Positions 1-8,986 of a DNA stretch of 64,000 nucleotides are shown piece by piece. Each line of letters opens with the position of its first letter. Position 1 is the stretch's first letter. The position numbers and the translations under genes were made by a program. The DNA comes from CBDHFN01 sp965262605 (GTDB lineage Bacteria > Pseudomonadota > Alphaproteobacteria > JASGCL01), in assembly GCA_965262605.1 (NCBI GenBank), contig CBDHFN010000003.1, positions 1,054,001 to 1,118,000 on the forward strand, written 5' to 3'. The notes beneath the pieces were generated by a model. The model did no database searches, was not told where the DNA came from, and worked only from the letters and a program-made list of their open reading frames with translations.

Positions 1-411
1 TTCACTCGGCAATTAGTCCGTAGCCAATTTGGCATTATTATTCAATCGGCAATGATTAATGAAACCCGTATGAGCGCGCTTGGGTATAATGTTTTTCGCT
101 ATCAAATGGCAAGTTTTGTGTTAAGCGCAGGCATTGCGGGCTTGGCAGGATATTTATATGCCTTGCAATTTGGTTATATAAGCCCCGCTATCCTAAGCTG
201 GCATCAATCTGGCAATGCGTTGCTGATGATTATTTTAGGCGGCATTGGATCGTTAAATGGCGCGATTTTTGGGGCGATGCTATTGATTCTTGCCCAAGAA
301 TTTTTAGAAATTACCACAGAAAATTGGCAATTATGGTTGGGAATTTTCATGGTGCTTATGGTGGCATTTTTCCCAAAAGGGATTCAAGGTATTTTCACGA
401 AATTTAAATAA
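1..411 (+). CDS. livM: Branched-chain amino acid ABC transporter permease LivM, C-terminal part
   Basis: The reading frame is open from base 1, so this is the last 136 codons of a longer gene. It carries the conserved LivM C-terminus: an INETR loop followed by ALGYNVFRY, then hydrophobic helices with AGLAGYLYALQ and ILGGIGSLNGAIFGA, ending FFPKGIQGIF. LivM proteins are inner-membrane permeases that work with LivH and the ATPases LivG/LivF to import branched-chain amino acids or related substrates. No LivG or LivF follows; the next gene is convergent and starts directly after the stop codon, so the rest of the transporter must lie upstream, outside the window. The substrate cannot be told from this fragment. 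Confidence 0.85.
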   Translation, partial: FTRQLVRSQFGIIIQSAMINETRMSALGYNVFRYQMASFVLSAGIAGLAGYLYALQFGYISPAILSWHQSGNALLMIILGGIGSLNGAIFGAMLLILAQEFLEITTENWQLWLGIFMVLMVAFFPKGIQGIFTKFK

Positions 412-1524
412 TTAAGGTGATTCAGAAATCTGATATTGCGCTTTGTCAAGCCATCTTGGATTAATTTCAACACCCCAGCCCGGTTTATTGCTAATCATTA
501 ATTTGCCATCGGTAATTTTATAAGGATCGCCCAAGAATAATTCTTGTTGCCATGGATAATATGATTCATCTTCAATGGAAAATTCTAAATATTTACCAGC
601 ATTGGGAATCGCTTTAAGCAAATGCGCCGTGCAAATAGTGACTAAGGATAAGTTAGCCGCGTGCGGAGTGCAGGGAAATCCCGCTAATTGAGCTTTTTGG
701 GCAACGCGCAAAGTTTGGCAAATACCGCCCATATACATGACATCGGGTTGCACTATATCAACGATTTTATCGCGAATCATCGTATCCCAAATAATCATTG
801 CGCAATCTTGTTCCCCGCCAGTAATGTCTAAATTAGTATGATTAAAATATTCGCGCACTTGCCTTGTTTGGTCAAATTCCCAGTAAGGACAGGGTTCTTC
901 AAAATGCGCAATGCCGTTATCAATTAATAATTTGCCAACCGCGATTGCTTTTTTTGGGCTATAACATGAATTGCCGTCTACTAATTTAGCGATTCCATCG
1001 CCCAAGGCTTTGCTTACCACGGGAACAACTTCTTCGGTGCGCCCTTGCCATTCGTCCGCGTCTTGCCCGCATTCGGAACCGACCCGCCATTTAAAAGCAT
1101 CATAGCCAAATTTATCGCGCAATTTAACGAATCGTAATGCTTCGTCATGGGGGGTAATATCACGGCGCATTGATGATGCGTAAACCCGAATTGCGCCAAT
1201 TGTGCCACCTAATAATTCCACAACAGGCTTGCCAGATTTGCGCCCAGCCCAATCCCATAAAGCCGTATCAAGCCCCGCCAATGCGCGGCATCGGTAAGAC
1301 CCCGGATATTTATGTTCTTTTCGTTCCACTTTGGCGATTAAGGCAGGAATATCGTTAGCATCCTCGCCTAAAACATATGGCGCGACTTGGCGATGAAAAA
1401 TTTGCGCGGTAATATCGGCGTTATATGTTGAAGTTTGCCCCCAGCCAAATTGCCCGTCTTCGGTGCTTGCCTTAACAAAGCAAACAAATTCATTGCTAAA
1501 AGTTTCTAATTTTTTTATGCGCAT
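412..1524 (-). CDS. Enolase-superfamily (mandelate racemase/muconate lactonizing) enzyme, probable acid-sugar dehydratase
   Basis: The 370-residue product has an N-terminal capping domain and a barrel with the expected enolase-superfamily ligands in order: a K-W-R catalytic strand (FKWRVG), a metal Asp in DGNSCYS, a metal Glu in FEEPCPYWE, a metal Glu in GGEQD, an Asp in QPDVMYMGG and a His in PHAANLS. This pattern fits the mandelate-racemase group, whose members mostly dehydrate sugar acids; the exact substrate is not clear. The start at 1524 is chosen because GGAGGG lies just upstream; the frame stays open about 29 codons further but without a ribosome site. It is convergent with livM and divergent from argC. 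Confidence 0.8.
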   Translation of the reverse strand: MRIKKLETFSNEFVCFVKASTEDGQFGWGQTSTYNADITAQIFHRQVAPYVLGEDANDIPALIAKVERKEHKYPGSYRCRALAGLDTALWDWAGRKSGKPVVELLGGTIGAIRVYASSMRRDITPHDEALRFVKLRDKFGYDAFKWRVGSECGQDADEWQGRTEEVVPVVSKALGDGIAKLVDGNSCYSPKKAIAVGKLLIDNGIAHFEEPCPYWEFDQTRQVREYFNHTNLDITGGEQDCAMIIWDTMIRDKIVDIVQPDVMYMGGICQTLRVAQKAQLAGFPCTPHAANLSLVTICTAHLLKAIPNAGKYLEFSIEDESYYPWQQELFLGDPYKITDGKLMISNKPGWGVEINPRWLDKAQYQISESP

Positions 1525-1605
1525 ATTGCCCTCCATCGTAATTTTATTATATTTTCTATTAAAAAAATTGCAAATAAAAATATCAAATTGCGTGCAATTC
1601 TTTAC

Positions 1606-1634
1606 TTGCAATTCACTGCGGATTTAAGTATAAA
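1606..1634 (+). promoter_or_regulatory. argC promoter predicted to give a leaderless mRNA
   Basis: A -35 TTGCAA (1606-1611) and a -10 TATAAA (1629-1634) are separated by 17 bases. The -10 ends 6 bases before the argC ATG at 1641, so transcription should start at or next to that A. There is no Shine-Dalgarno sequence before the ATG, which agrees with leaderless translation. This is inferred from sequence only. Confidence 0.6.
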
Positions 1635-1640
1635 ATAGCC

Positions 1641-2579
1641 ATGAGAAAACCAATTATATTTATTGATGGGCAGGCTGGCACCACGGGTTTGCAAATTTTG
1701 GATCGCTTAAAATACCATGATGGCGTTGAAATTCTTAGTTTAGATGAAAATACCCGCAAAAATCCAAAAGCCCGCGAAGAAGCGTTAAATAGTTGCAATA
1801 TTGCTGTTTTATGCTTGCCCGATGATGCCGCGGTTGAGGCGGTAAGCTTAGTAAAAAATCCCGCTGTTAAGATTCTTGACGCGTCAAGCGCGCATCGCAC
1901 TAAATATGGTTGGGTTTATGGCTTGCCTGAATATTCTGATACGCACCCTGACTTAATCGCGGCGGCGAAGCGGGTTGCAAATCCGGGTTGCTATCCCACG
2001 GGGGCGATTTTATTGCTTAAACCGCTGATAAGCGCGGGCATAATTCCCGAAGATTACCCGATTGTAATTAGTGGCGCATCAGGATATTCCGGTGGTGGTA
2101 AGAGCTTAATCGCAAGATATGAAGATAAAAATCTTGATAATCACATAAATTCCGCGTTGCGTTATTATGGTTTAGGGCTTGACCATAAGCATTTAGCCGA
2201 AATGCAGGATTATTGTTTGTTAAAATATTCGCCCTTATTTTTGCCCATGGTTGCCAATTGCCATAGTGGTATGGTGATAACCATCGGCATTAAACCACGA
2301 TTATGCGCTAAAAATACCGATATGGCATTAATCCATCAAATTTATCAAAAAAATTATCAATCAAAATCAAGAATTTATCTTGCTGGTTTAGGCTATATGC
2401 CACCAGAATCGGCATGTAATATTGAAGAAATGGCGACAACTGATGACATTGAATTATTTATCTTTGCTGATAAAAACAACGAAAATATTGTTTTAATGGC
2501 AAGATATGATAATCTTGGCAAGGGTGCATCGGGCGCAGCCATACAAAATATCAACTTAATGTTAAGGAGTATATCATGA
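1641..2579 (+). CDS. argC: N-acetyl-gamma-glutamyl-phosphate reductase, type 2 (ArgC)
   Basis: ArgC reduces N-acetylglutamyl phosphate to the semialdehyde with NADPH, the third step of arginine synthesis in the cytoplasm. The 312-residue length and the N-terminus FIDGQAGTTGLQI (nucleotide-binding loop) are typical of the short type-2 enzymes. The catalytic Cys lies in NPGCYPTGA near residue 117, and the SGYSGGGK loop follows. The last four bases overlap the next gene (ATGA), so translation of the two is probably coupled. The partner argJ is about 9 kb away and on the other strand, so the arginine genes are scattered. The promoter sits immediately before the start codon (see 1606-1634). Confidence 0.93.
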   Translation: MRKPIIFIDGQAGTTGLQILDRLKYHDGVEILSLDENTRKNPKAREEALNSCNIAVLCLPDDAAVEAVSLVKNPAVKILDASSAHRTKYGWVYGLPEYSDTHPDLIAAAKRVANPGCYPTGAILLLKPLISAGIIPEDYPIVISGASGYSGGGKSLIARYEDKNLDNHINSALRYYGLGLDHKHLAEMQDYCLLKYSPLFLPMVANCHSGMVITIGIKPRLCAKNTDMALIHQIYQKNYQSKSRIYLAGLGYMPPESACNIEEMATTDDIELFIFADKNNENIVLMARYDNLGKGASGAAIQNINLMLRSIS

Positions 2580-4021
2580 AGTTAAATCGTCCAGAATTGT
2601 TAATTAATCAAGCTTTCGTTGGGGGTGAATGGTTGGATAAGTCCGATAAATTCGCGGTGCATAACCCCGCAACTGGTGAATTATTGGGTCAAGTTGCCAA
2701 TTGCGGTAAATTAGAAACCGAACAAGCCATCTTAGCAGCCGTAGAACCGCAAAAATTATGGGCTAAATATACGGGCAAAGAACGCGCCGCTATCGTGCGC
2801 GCTTGGGCGATGAAAATTATGGCGCATCAAGCCGATATGGCGGCAATCTTAACCGCCGAAAATGGCAAACCGACCGCCGAAGCCATGGGCGAAGTCGCCA
2901 TTGGTTGCCAATATATTGAATGGTTTGCCGAAGAAGCAAAACGGGTTTATGGTGAAACAATCCCCGGGCATATGCGCGATAAACGATTATTAGTTATTAA
3001 GCAACCTATTGGCATTGTTTGCGCCGTTACACCTTGGAATTTTCCGCATTCCATGATTTCGCGAAAAGCGGGCGCGGCTTTGGCGGCGGGCTGTGCGATT
3101 ATCATTAAGCCTGCGCAACATACGCCTTATTCGGCACTTGCAATGGCAAAATTAGCCGAAGAAGCTGGCATACCCAAGGGCTTAATTTCGGTTATTCCGT
3201 GCCAAGATCCGACCGAAGTCGGCTTGACCATGACAACCCACCCCAAAGTGCAAAAATTTTCATTTACTGGTTCAACCGCTGTTGGCAAGAAATTAATGGC
3301 GCAATGCACCAGCACGGTTAAAAAATATTCCATGGAATTGGGGGGCAATGCGCCATTCATCGTGTTTGATGATGCGGATTTAGATAAAGCAGTTGAAGGC
3401 GCCATGATTTCCAAATTTCGCAACGCGGGGCAAACTTGCGTTTGCACTAATCGGCTTTATGTGCAAGAGGGGGTATATGATGATTTTATCGCGAAATTAA
3501 AAATCGCGATTGAAAAATTAGTCGTGGGTAATGGCTTTGACGAAGGCGTAACTCAAGGGCCCCTGATTGACGATAAAGCATTGGCAAAAGTCAAAGCATT
3601 ATTGAAAAATGCCACGGATAATGGCGCGAAAGTTATTACGGGTGGCAAACCCCATAGCCGCGGTGGCAATTTCTTTGAACCAACCTTAGTTGTTGATATG
3701 AAGCCACAAATGGATATTAGTTTTCAAGAAATTTTTGGTCCTATTTGCGCGATTTACAAATTTAAAACCGACCAAGAAGCCCTTGATTTAGCCAATAATT
3801 CGCAATTTGGTTTGGCAAGTTATTTTTATTCGCAAAATCTTTCGCGGGTATTCGCAATTTCCGAAGGGTTAGAATCGGGTATGGTGGGCGTGAATACGGG
3901 CTTAATGACAACCGAAGTTGCGCCGTTTGGTGGCATCAAAGAATCGGGCATTGGCAAAGAAGGCGCACATCAAGGCATTGATGAATATTTAATTGAAAAA
4001 TATATTTGTTTAAGTATTTAA
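2576..4021 (+). CDS. gabD: NAD(P)-dependent succinate-semialdehyde dehydrogenase-type aldehyde dehydrogenase
   Basis: This 481-residue protein has the full aldehyde dehydrogenase fold: TPWNFP, the KPAQHTP cofactor loop, FTGSTAVGK, the general-base Glu in ELGGN near residue 257 and the catalytic Cys in GQTCVC near residue 291. The pattern around the Cys and the C-terminal PFGGIKESGIG match the GabD group, which oxidises succinate semialdehyde to succinate in GABA breakdown; glutarate semialdehyde or another aldehyde is possible. The ATG overlaps the argC stop (ATGA), with AAGGAG upstream inside argC. The pairing of argC with an aldehyde dehydrogenase is unusual. A strong terminator follows. 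Confidence 0.87.
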   Translation: MKLNRPELLINQAFVGGEWLDKSDKFAVHNPATGELLGQVANCGKLETEQAILAAVEPQKLWAKYTGKERAAIVRAWAMKIMAHQADMAAILTAENGKPTAEAMGEVAIGCQYIEWFAEEAKRVYGETIPGHMRDKRLLVIKQPIGIVCAVTPWNFPHSMISRKAGAALAAGCAIIIKPAQHTPYSALAMAKLAEEAGIPKGLISVIPCQDPTEVGLTMTTHPKVQKFSFTGSTAVGKKLMAQCTSTVKKYSMELGGNAPFIVFDDADLDKAVEGAMISKFRNAGQTCVCTNRLYVQEGVYDDFIAKLKIAIEKLVVGNGFDEGVTQGPLIDDKALAKVKALLKNATDNGAKVITGGKPHSRGGNFFEPTLVVDMKPQMDISFQEIFGPICAIYKFKTDQEALDLANNSQFGLASYFYSQNLSRVFAISEGLESGMVGVNTGLMTTEVAPFGGIKESGIGKEGAHQGIDEYLIEKYICLSI

Positions 4022-4034
4022 GCCTTTGGTGAAT

Positions 4035-4064
4035 AATAAAGCCTTATTGAGTTAAGGCTTTATT
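4035..4064. terminator. Rho-independent, probably bidirectional terminator
   Basis: A perfect 12-bp inverted repeat (AATAAAGCCTTA / TAAGGCTTTATT) with a 6-base loop lies between the convergent ends of the gabD-type gene and the small gene at 4075. A- and T-rich arms give a U-rich tail in both directions. Confidence 0.85.
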
Positions 4065-4074
4065 TATCATTCCA

Positions 4075-4320
4075 TTATTCAATAAGTATTGTGTTTGCAC
4101 TGGTAAATTTTATTTTTAGGCTTAATGACTTTTTGGTGTTATTATTCTTATCAACGGCAGGAAATTTTAAAAGCAAAAACCTGTCTTTATGAATAATTTC
4201 AATGCTTTTCTTATTCTCACAGCATAATCCCCAAATAATTTTTAATTCAGATTTTGAAGCTTCGTTTATATTTGGATAATCAACCTTGGCATTAAATATT
4301 TTTGCGCCTAATTCATTCAT
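4075..4320 (-). CDS. Unrecognised 81-residue protein
   Basis: I do not recognise this protein. It is 81 residues, with an acidic-to-neutral N-terminal half, a Cys pair near the middle (GLCCENKK) and a basic, beta-rich C-terminal half that ends in a hydrophobic stretch. There is no signal peptide or membrane segment. The ATG at 4320 has GGA about nine bases upstream and is preferred over a TTG four codons earlier. It lies only 18 bases after the gene at 4339-4860 on the same strand, so the two probably form an operon ending at the terminator at 4035-4064. Confidence 0.6.
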   Translation of the reverse strand: MNELGAKIFNAKVDYPNINEASKSELKIIWGLCCENKKSIEIIHKDRFLLLKFPAVDKNNNTKKSLSLKIKFTSANTILIE

Positions 4321-4338
4321 AAAATATTCCAATGTTTT

Positions 4339-4860
4339 TTATAGTAATTTTAAAAATTTCGCATGAATATCATTAAGTGAATAATGATGCGTATCGTGAA
4401 TTTCTTTACCTTGTTCTTTGGAATAAATTGTTAAAATTTCAATTATATCTTGATTGACAACAATTTTATCTATCATGCGCACAAAAGGTACGCCATTATC
4501 ATGCCGCATTAATATAAAATTACCATTTTGACAGATTAAATCATCTTTTACATTCTTAATAGTCTCAGCAAAAACATCAACTATAAAATTATCATCTTGT
4601 ATTTTTTTAAATAAGCCGTATTGCCCATCATTAATCCCAAATCCAACCAAAGAATTACCCAAAAAATTGCCAATCAAATAATTCTCTTCGCAATCAAATT
4701 TTTTATCCATTATTTTTTTTGCGCGTTCATCGCAAGCCGAAGCATCATCAGAACCGCAATTAGCGACTATAATCCCATGCTCCGTTATGCCGTGTTTTAA
4801 TTTTTCCGATTGCTTTTGAACCGAGTAAATAAAATTTTTTGTTTGAATTAATTCCATCAT
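4339..4860 (-). CDS. Unrecognised 173-residue protein
   Basis: I do not recognise this protein. It is soluble-looking, without signal peptide or membrane helix, and mixed alpha/beta in character. A Cys-containing stretch (NCGSDDASACDERAKK) lies near residues 34-50, and the C-terminus is rich in His and charged residues (EIHDTHHYSLNDIHAKF). Two ATGs are adjacent at 4860 and 4857; either could be the start. It is the first gene of a two-gene minus-strand operon with the 81-residue gene. The A/T-rich upstream gap (4861-4984) contains a short A/T palindrome but no clear consensus promoter. Coding status is supported by length and tight spacing; the function is unknown. Confidence 0.6.
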   Translation of the reverse strand: MMELIQTKNFIYSVQKQSEKLKHGITEHGIIVANCGSDDASACDERAKKIMDKKFDCEENYLIGNFLGNSLVGFGINDGQYGLFKKIQDDNFIVDVFAETIKNVKDDLICQNGNFILMRHDNGVPFVRMIDKIVVNQDIIEILTIYSKEQGKEIHDTHHYSLNDIHAKFLKLL

Positions 4861-4984
4861 TAAGCCTATTTTCTTATTAATCCTGATAAGTTTATAGTAT
4901 TTTTTTTATAAAAAAAATCAAGTAAAATTTGTTGATGATAGATTTTACACAGATTGGGCATCAAGTATAAACAACAAAGGGGAT

Positions 4985-7900
4985 TTAATTTTTTCGTAAA
5001 ACCATTTGCAAAATTGGGCAAGCATCATTCATGATAATATCTTGATATTCAATGGAAAAATTGCAAGATTTACAAAAATATACCCAAGATTCTTGCGAAA
5101 AAAATTGGCTATAAAATCTTGGCAAAATATATCCATGAATTTTGTGCGTTTCAAAATTTGGATTTTCATGCGGCGCCCATAAAGGTATAATTACGAATAA
5201 AATTCCGTCATCTTGCATCATATTATATAATTTTTGCATGAATAATTGCGGTGATTCAACCATCGTTGGCAAGAAATACACAAAAATTGCTTGGTGCATG
5301 AATTGGTTTTGATTAAAATCATTATATGCCCAGTAATGCAGTCTTTCACTTTTTTCGGGGGCATTTTTCATTTTATTTTGGCTTGATTCCAATAAAATAT
5401 TATGGGTAAAATAATAATGCAATGCGGGGTTAAGATGATATAAAAATTCTGTTTCACTTGGTACTTCGGGGCTTATTATCGCGGGATTTTCACAATATTG
5501 CCAAAAATCAAGATAGCCATTTTTTGCAAAAAATTCTTGGTAAAATTCTGTTTTAAAATATGGGCGGTCTAAAAAATAATTATCAAATGATAATAATTCG
5601 GTATTTGCAATTAAATCAAAGCTTAAAAATTGGTATTTATATTCATCTGAATATTTAAATGGATTAAATAAATGATTGCAATTTAAGCATTTTATCATAA
5701 AGCAAGGTATTAAATTATTAATATGGTCAATGGCATAATAATGCGGGATTTTTTCAATTTGGCTTGCATGGCAAATTGGGCATGAATCACGGGATTCGCC
5801 TGATAATTCGGCAATTTGTTTTTGCCAAGGCTTGATATTTTTCAAGGCATCATCAAACCATTGTTTCGCAAGCTGGTTATTGCTGCGCAACATATATTTT
5901 GGGTCAAGCAAAGTTCGGTAAATGAACGAAGTTCCCAAAATATCGGCAAATTTATCTTGAAAATTTTTGGTTATATCAATAGGTTTTTCGTAAATTATAT
6001 GGTAATAATTGCGAACCATCTGCCTTACCCATTGCACTCGCGGGTTCTGGTTGGCAAAATCATTAATTTCATCATAATCTTGAATTAATTTATCATAACA
6101 AGAACCCAAATAATATCCAATAATAATATCTAATCCAAGAAACATATATTCCTTAAATTCTGGGGTAAATTCTTGGGTTTGTTTGTGGGTAAGGCGGGTT
6201 GTAATATAATGCAGGCAAGTTACATAATTCATTAATGTGCCAGCATAAACATCTTTTATCATGTCGGTAAGATTATTTGTTGTGTTGTTTTTGGTGAAAT
6301 TGCTTTTTATCGTTGGCAAGGTGTATTCTTGCAAAGCCACCATTAAATCTAAACCAAAAGATTGATTTTCGGTAATATTTGTTTGATTAATAATATTTTT
6401 TATTTTATCATATTCGTTAATTAAAGCCAAAATAAAATCACAAAATTCATGATTATGCACTAAGATATTATCGTAATTTGCCTCTAATTTTGCCTCAACT
6501 TCACTTAAAACTTCGGCGCGAGTATTTGGTTTAAAATCAAGATAGGCTTGATTTATTTTGCGGGGAATTGCCCGTTTAATCCGCGCGCCATCAGATGCGT
6601 TATAAAATTGGCTGTTCGGAAAATAACCAGTTACAATATCAAATCCGCCCAGCATAAACAACCAAACATTAGACGAATAAACAAATGCCCGAAAATTACC
6701 GGGGATTTTTATATTATACCCTTGCGCTGGTGCGTTAAAGCTTTTCTTTTCGGGTATTTTTTCACCTTCTTTTTGGGCATCGTAAATAGTATTGGCGCTG
6801 TGGGTGATGTTATTATTATCGGTCGCAAGATCAATGCCCAGCAAATTAATATTCTGAAACCCAAGCCAATTTGCCGCAAATACCGCCATTAAAGTAGAAG
6901 TTCGCCCTGAATTAAGAAAGCTAATCCAGCGTTTTGATAAAAAAGGTGCGGCGGCTTTGCCATCGCGAAATAACATAATTGATTTATTAAAAAGCTTAAT
7001 GACATTCGCAGGTGCGGTGCTGGAATGAATTAAAGTTATGGCGGAAATATCGTAATTTTTCGCTAAATCAGTATTTACCAAAATTTCGCTATGGGTGTTT
7101 TCTTGCACGATATGAAAATCTGGCGTGATGCCGTTCGCCAAAAGTATATGGGTGCTTGTGCCCGCAGAAAATATGATAAATTGCTCGCGGTAATTTTTGA
7201 CTAAATACATATTTTTTGCCAAAGATGGTCCCGAACCAACGATTAAAGCAGGTTTTTGCAGTTTTAATTCTGAATATTGCCGCGGCATTAAGAAATGTTT
7301 TTTTGCATCAATCTGTGCGCGGTATAGGATATTATTATCAATGCCATTCGTTAAATGTTGCGCTTCGTCTTCTGCCCAGCCCAGCAAATATTGTATTGAA
7401 GTGCCTTGGTCTAAAAAAGCATCGGCAACTTTGGCATTATTGGCAAAATTATATAATCGGTAAAAATACCCACCATCGCAACAGCCATGCACCATATTTT
7501 TAATGGTTTCAATTAATTCTTCTACGACGCCTTGGGTATCATCGCTTAATAAAATGCGCACCGAACCGCTTTTTGCGTGAATTTTATCAATGATTTCTGC
7601 CCAATCTATGACTTCCATGGAAATTTGCAATAAATCAATATAAGCATCAGTAATAAGCAAATTTCGCACATTAAGCTTGTCCAAAAGCATCGGAATATGA
7701 AGCCCCGTGCCAATACCGCAAATAAGCAAAAATGGACTTTCCGCGGTTATTTCGGGGAAATGGCGCATGGTTGTTTTGGTGTAGACGGCTTGACGAATTA
7801 AGCCATTGACTATTTGAATGCTTGTGCCTTGCATTTTTTGTTCATTGGGGGCTGAAAATATCCGATTTTCTAATTCAACCTTGCTTAAATAAGCTTCAAC

Positions 7901-8110
7901 ATGATTTTTAGTATATTCTACGGCGTTGGGCTGAAATGCTAAATTACCATCAATATAATAATTTAAGTCGCTATCTTTGTCGCCGATTAATTGTATGGGA
8001 ATTTTATTGCGATGCAAAAGATGCTGATAATACGCATCAGAAATTACTGGTTTTAGGGCTTCGCAATTTTTAAAATATAATTCTTGATTTTCATAAAATT
8101 TTATGGTCAT
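4985..8110 (-). CDS. Maf/DUF115-family (MptE-like) flagellin-modification protein with C-terminal zinc ribbon and methyltransferase-like domain
   Basis: The 1041-residue product contains the DUF115 core typical of motility accessory factors, which transfer nonulosonic acids to flagellin in other bacteria: PALIVGSGPSLAKN near residue 287, SAGTSTHILLANGITPDF near 315, GIDLATD near 424 and YNASDGARI near 503. A Rossmann-like segment (CGIGTGLHI, about 131-139) precedes it, as in Maf proteins. After a helical stretch, four cysteines at about 777/780 and 808/811 form a zinc-ribbon pattern, followed by a region resembling degenerate SAM methyltransferases. The usual Maf length is about 600-700 residues, so the C-terminal 270 are an extra module. 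The start at 8110 has GAGGGA upstream. It is divergent from rsmE. Confidence 0.8.
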   Translation of the reverse strand: MTIKFYENQELYFKNCEALKPVISDAYYQHLLHRNKIPIQLIGDKDSDLNYYIDGNLAFQPNAVEYTKNHVEAYLSKVELENRIFSAPNEQKMQGTSIQIVNGLIRQAVYTKTTMRHFPEITAESPFLLICGIGTGLHIPMLLDKLNVRNLLITDAYIDLLQISMEVIDWAEIIDKIHAKSGSVRILLSDDTQGVVEELIETIKNMVHGCCDGGYFYRLYNFANNAKVADAFLDQGTSIQYLLGWAEDEAQHLTNGIDNNILYRAQIDAKKHFLMPRQYSELKLQKPALIVGSGPSLAKNMYLVKNYREQFIIFSAGTSTHILLANGITPDFHIVQENTHSEILVNTDLAKNYDISAITLIHSSTAPANVIKLFNKSIMLFRDGKAAAPFLSKRWISFLNSGRTSTLMAVFAANWLGFQNINLLGIDLATDNNNITHSANTIYDAQKEGEKIPEKKSFNAPAQGYNIKIPGNFRAFVYSSNVWLFMLGGFDIVTGYFPNSQFYNASDGARIKRAIPRKINQAYLDFKPNTRAEVLSEVEAKLEANYDNILVHNHEFCDFILALINEYDKIKNIINQTNITENQSFGLDLMVALQEYTLPTIKSNFTKNNTTNNLTDMIKDVYAGTLMNYVTCLHYITTRLTHKQTQEFTPEFKEYMFLGLDIIIGYYLGSCYDKLIQDYDEINDFANQNPRVQWVRQMVRNYYHIIYEKPIDITKNFQDKFADILGTSFIYRTLLDPKYMLRSNNQLAKQWFDDALKNIKPWQKQIAELSGESRDSCPICHASQIEKIPHYYAIDHINNLIPCFMIKCLNCNHLFNPFKYSDEYKYQFLSFDLIANTELLSFDNYFLDRPYFKTEFYQEFFAKNGYLDFWQYCENPAIISPEVPSETEFLYHLNPALHYYFTHNILLESSQNKMKNAPEKSERLHYWAYNDFNQNQFMHQAIFVYFLPTMVESPQLFMQKLYNMMQDDGILFVIIPLWAPHENPNFETHKIHGYILPRFYSQFFSQESWVYFCKSCNFSIEYQDIIMNDACPILQMVLRKN

Positions 8111-8140
8111 ACTATCCCTCAAAGTCATTAAAATAATTAA

Positions 8141-8884
8141 ATGCAAAAAATGAGCCATATCCCTAGAATCCTTAGCCATAAAATCATTCATCAGCAATGC
8201 CATCAAAATATTTTGCTTGATGATGCTGATTTTCATCATTTAATTCGGGTTATGCGCTTAAATATAAATGATGAATTTTTAGTATTTCACCAAGAATCTG
8301 GGGAATATAGCGCAAAAATCACGGAAATTACCAAAAAAAATGGGCAATTTCAATTAATTAAAAAAATTAAAGAAACCGAACAAACTCCATTATGCCATTT
8401 AATTTTCGCGCCGATTAAAACCGAACGATTGCAAGTCATGATTGAAAAATCGGTTGAATTAGGGGTAAGCGAATTTACGCCGATTATTACGCAAAATACG
8501 AATGCAAAATTACCGAATTTGGACAAAATTCATGCGTGGATAAAAAATTCTGTGGAACAATCGCAACGAATTAATTTTCCGGTTTTTAATCAAGCCATTC
8601 ACTTGCATGAATTTTTGGCGCAATCCACGCATAATAATTGCGATTTTTTATATGGCAAAGAAATTGGGCAAGCCCCAATGATTAGTGAGATTGCCAAAGA
8701 AAAATTGCAAAATATCACGAAAATTTGTATTGGACCCGAAGGGGGTTTTTCTGCGCAAGAAATGATGCAATTTAGCAAGCACCCGAATGCGCACGCTTTT
8801 TCTTTGGGGCAATTTATTTTACGAAGTGAAACGGCGGCTTTATCGGCGGTAAGCTATTGCAATTTAATCAAAACTAAAATATAA
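8141..8884 (+). CDS. rsmE: 16S rRNA (uracil-1498 N3)-methyltransferase RsmE
   Basis: RsmE methylates N3 of U1498 in 16S rRNA using SAM, through a SPOUT-fold knot. The 247-residue product shows the N-terminal PUA-like part (HHLIRVMRL), the KTERLQVMIEKSVELGV segment and the knot motifs IGPEGGFSAQE and LGQFILRSETAAL, all diagnostic. The second Met (8150) would give the more usual MSHIPR start, but TAAAAT at 8129-8134 ends exactly 6 bases before 8141, which fits a leaderless start there; neither Met has a ribosome site. The start lies 31 bases from the divergent Maf gene. Confidence 0.9.
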   Translation: MQKMSHIPRILSHKIIHQQCHQNILLDDADFHHLIRVMRLNINDEFLVFHQESGEYSAKITEITKKNGQFQLIKKIKETEQTPLCHLIFAPIKTERLQVMIEKSVELGVSEFTPIITQNTNAKLPNLDKIHAWIKNSVEQSQRINFPVFNQAIHLHEFLAQSTHNNCDFLYGKEIGQAPMISEIAKEKLQNITKICIGPEGGFSAQEMMQFSKHPNAHAFSLGQFILRSETAALSAVSYCNLIKTKI

Positions 8885-8986
8885 AAAACTTAACTATCTT
8901 TTTAAGAATAAATCTGCTATATTTTAAGATATTAGCATAATTATTGCATGAATATGAAATAAAAGATTTTTAATTTAGGGTGAACC

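Noticed and set aside
4895..4920. Terminator in the gap after the Maf gene start of the next operon
   Set aside because: The ATTTTTTTTATAAAAAAAAT palindrome has no G/C pairs and is a low-complexity A/T tract.
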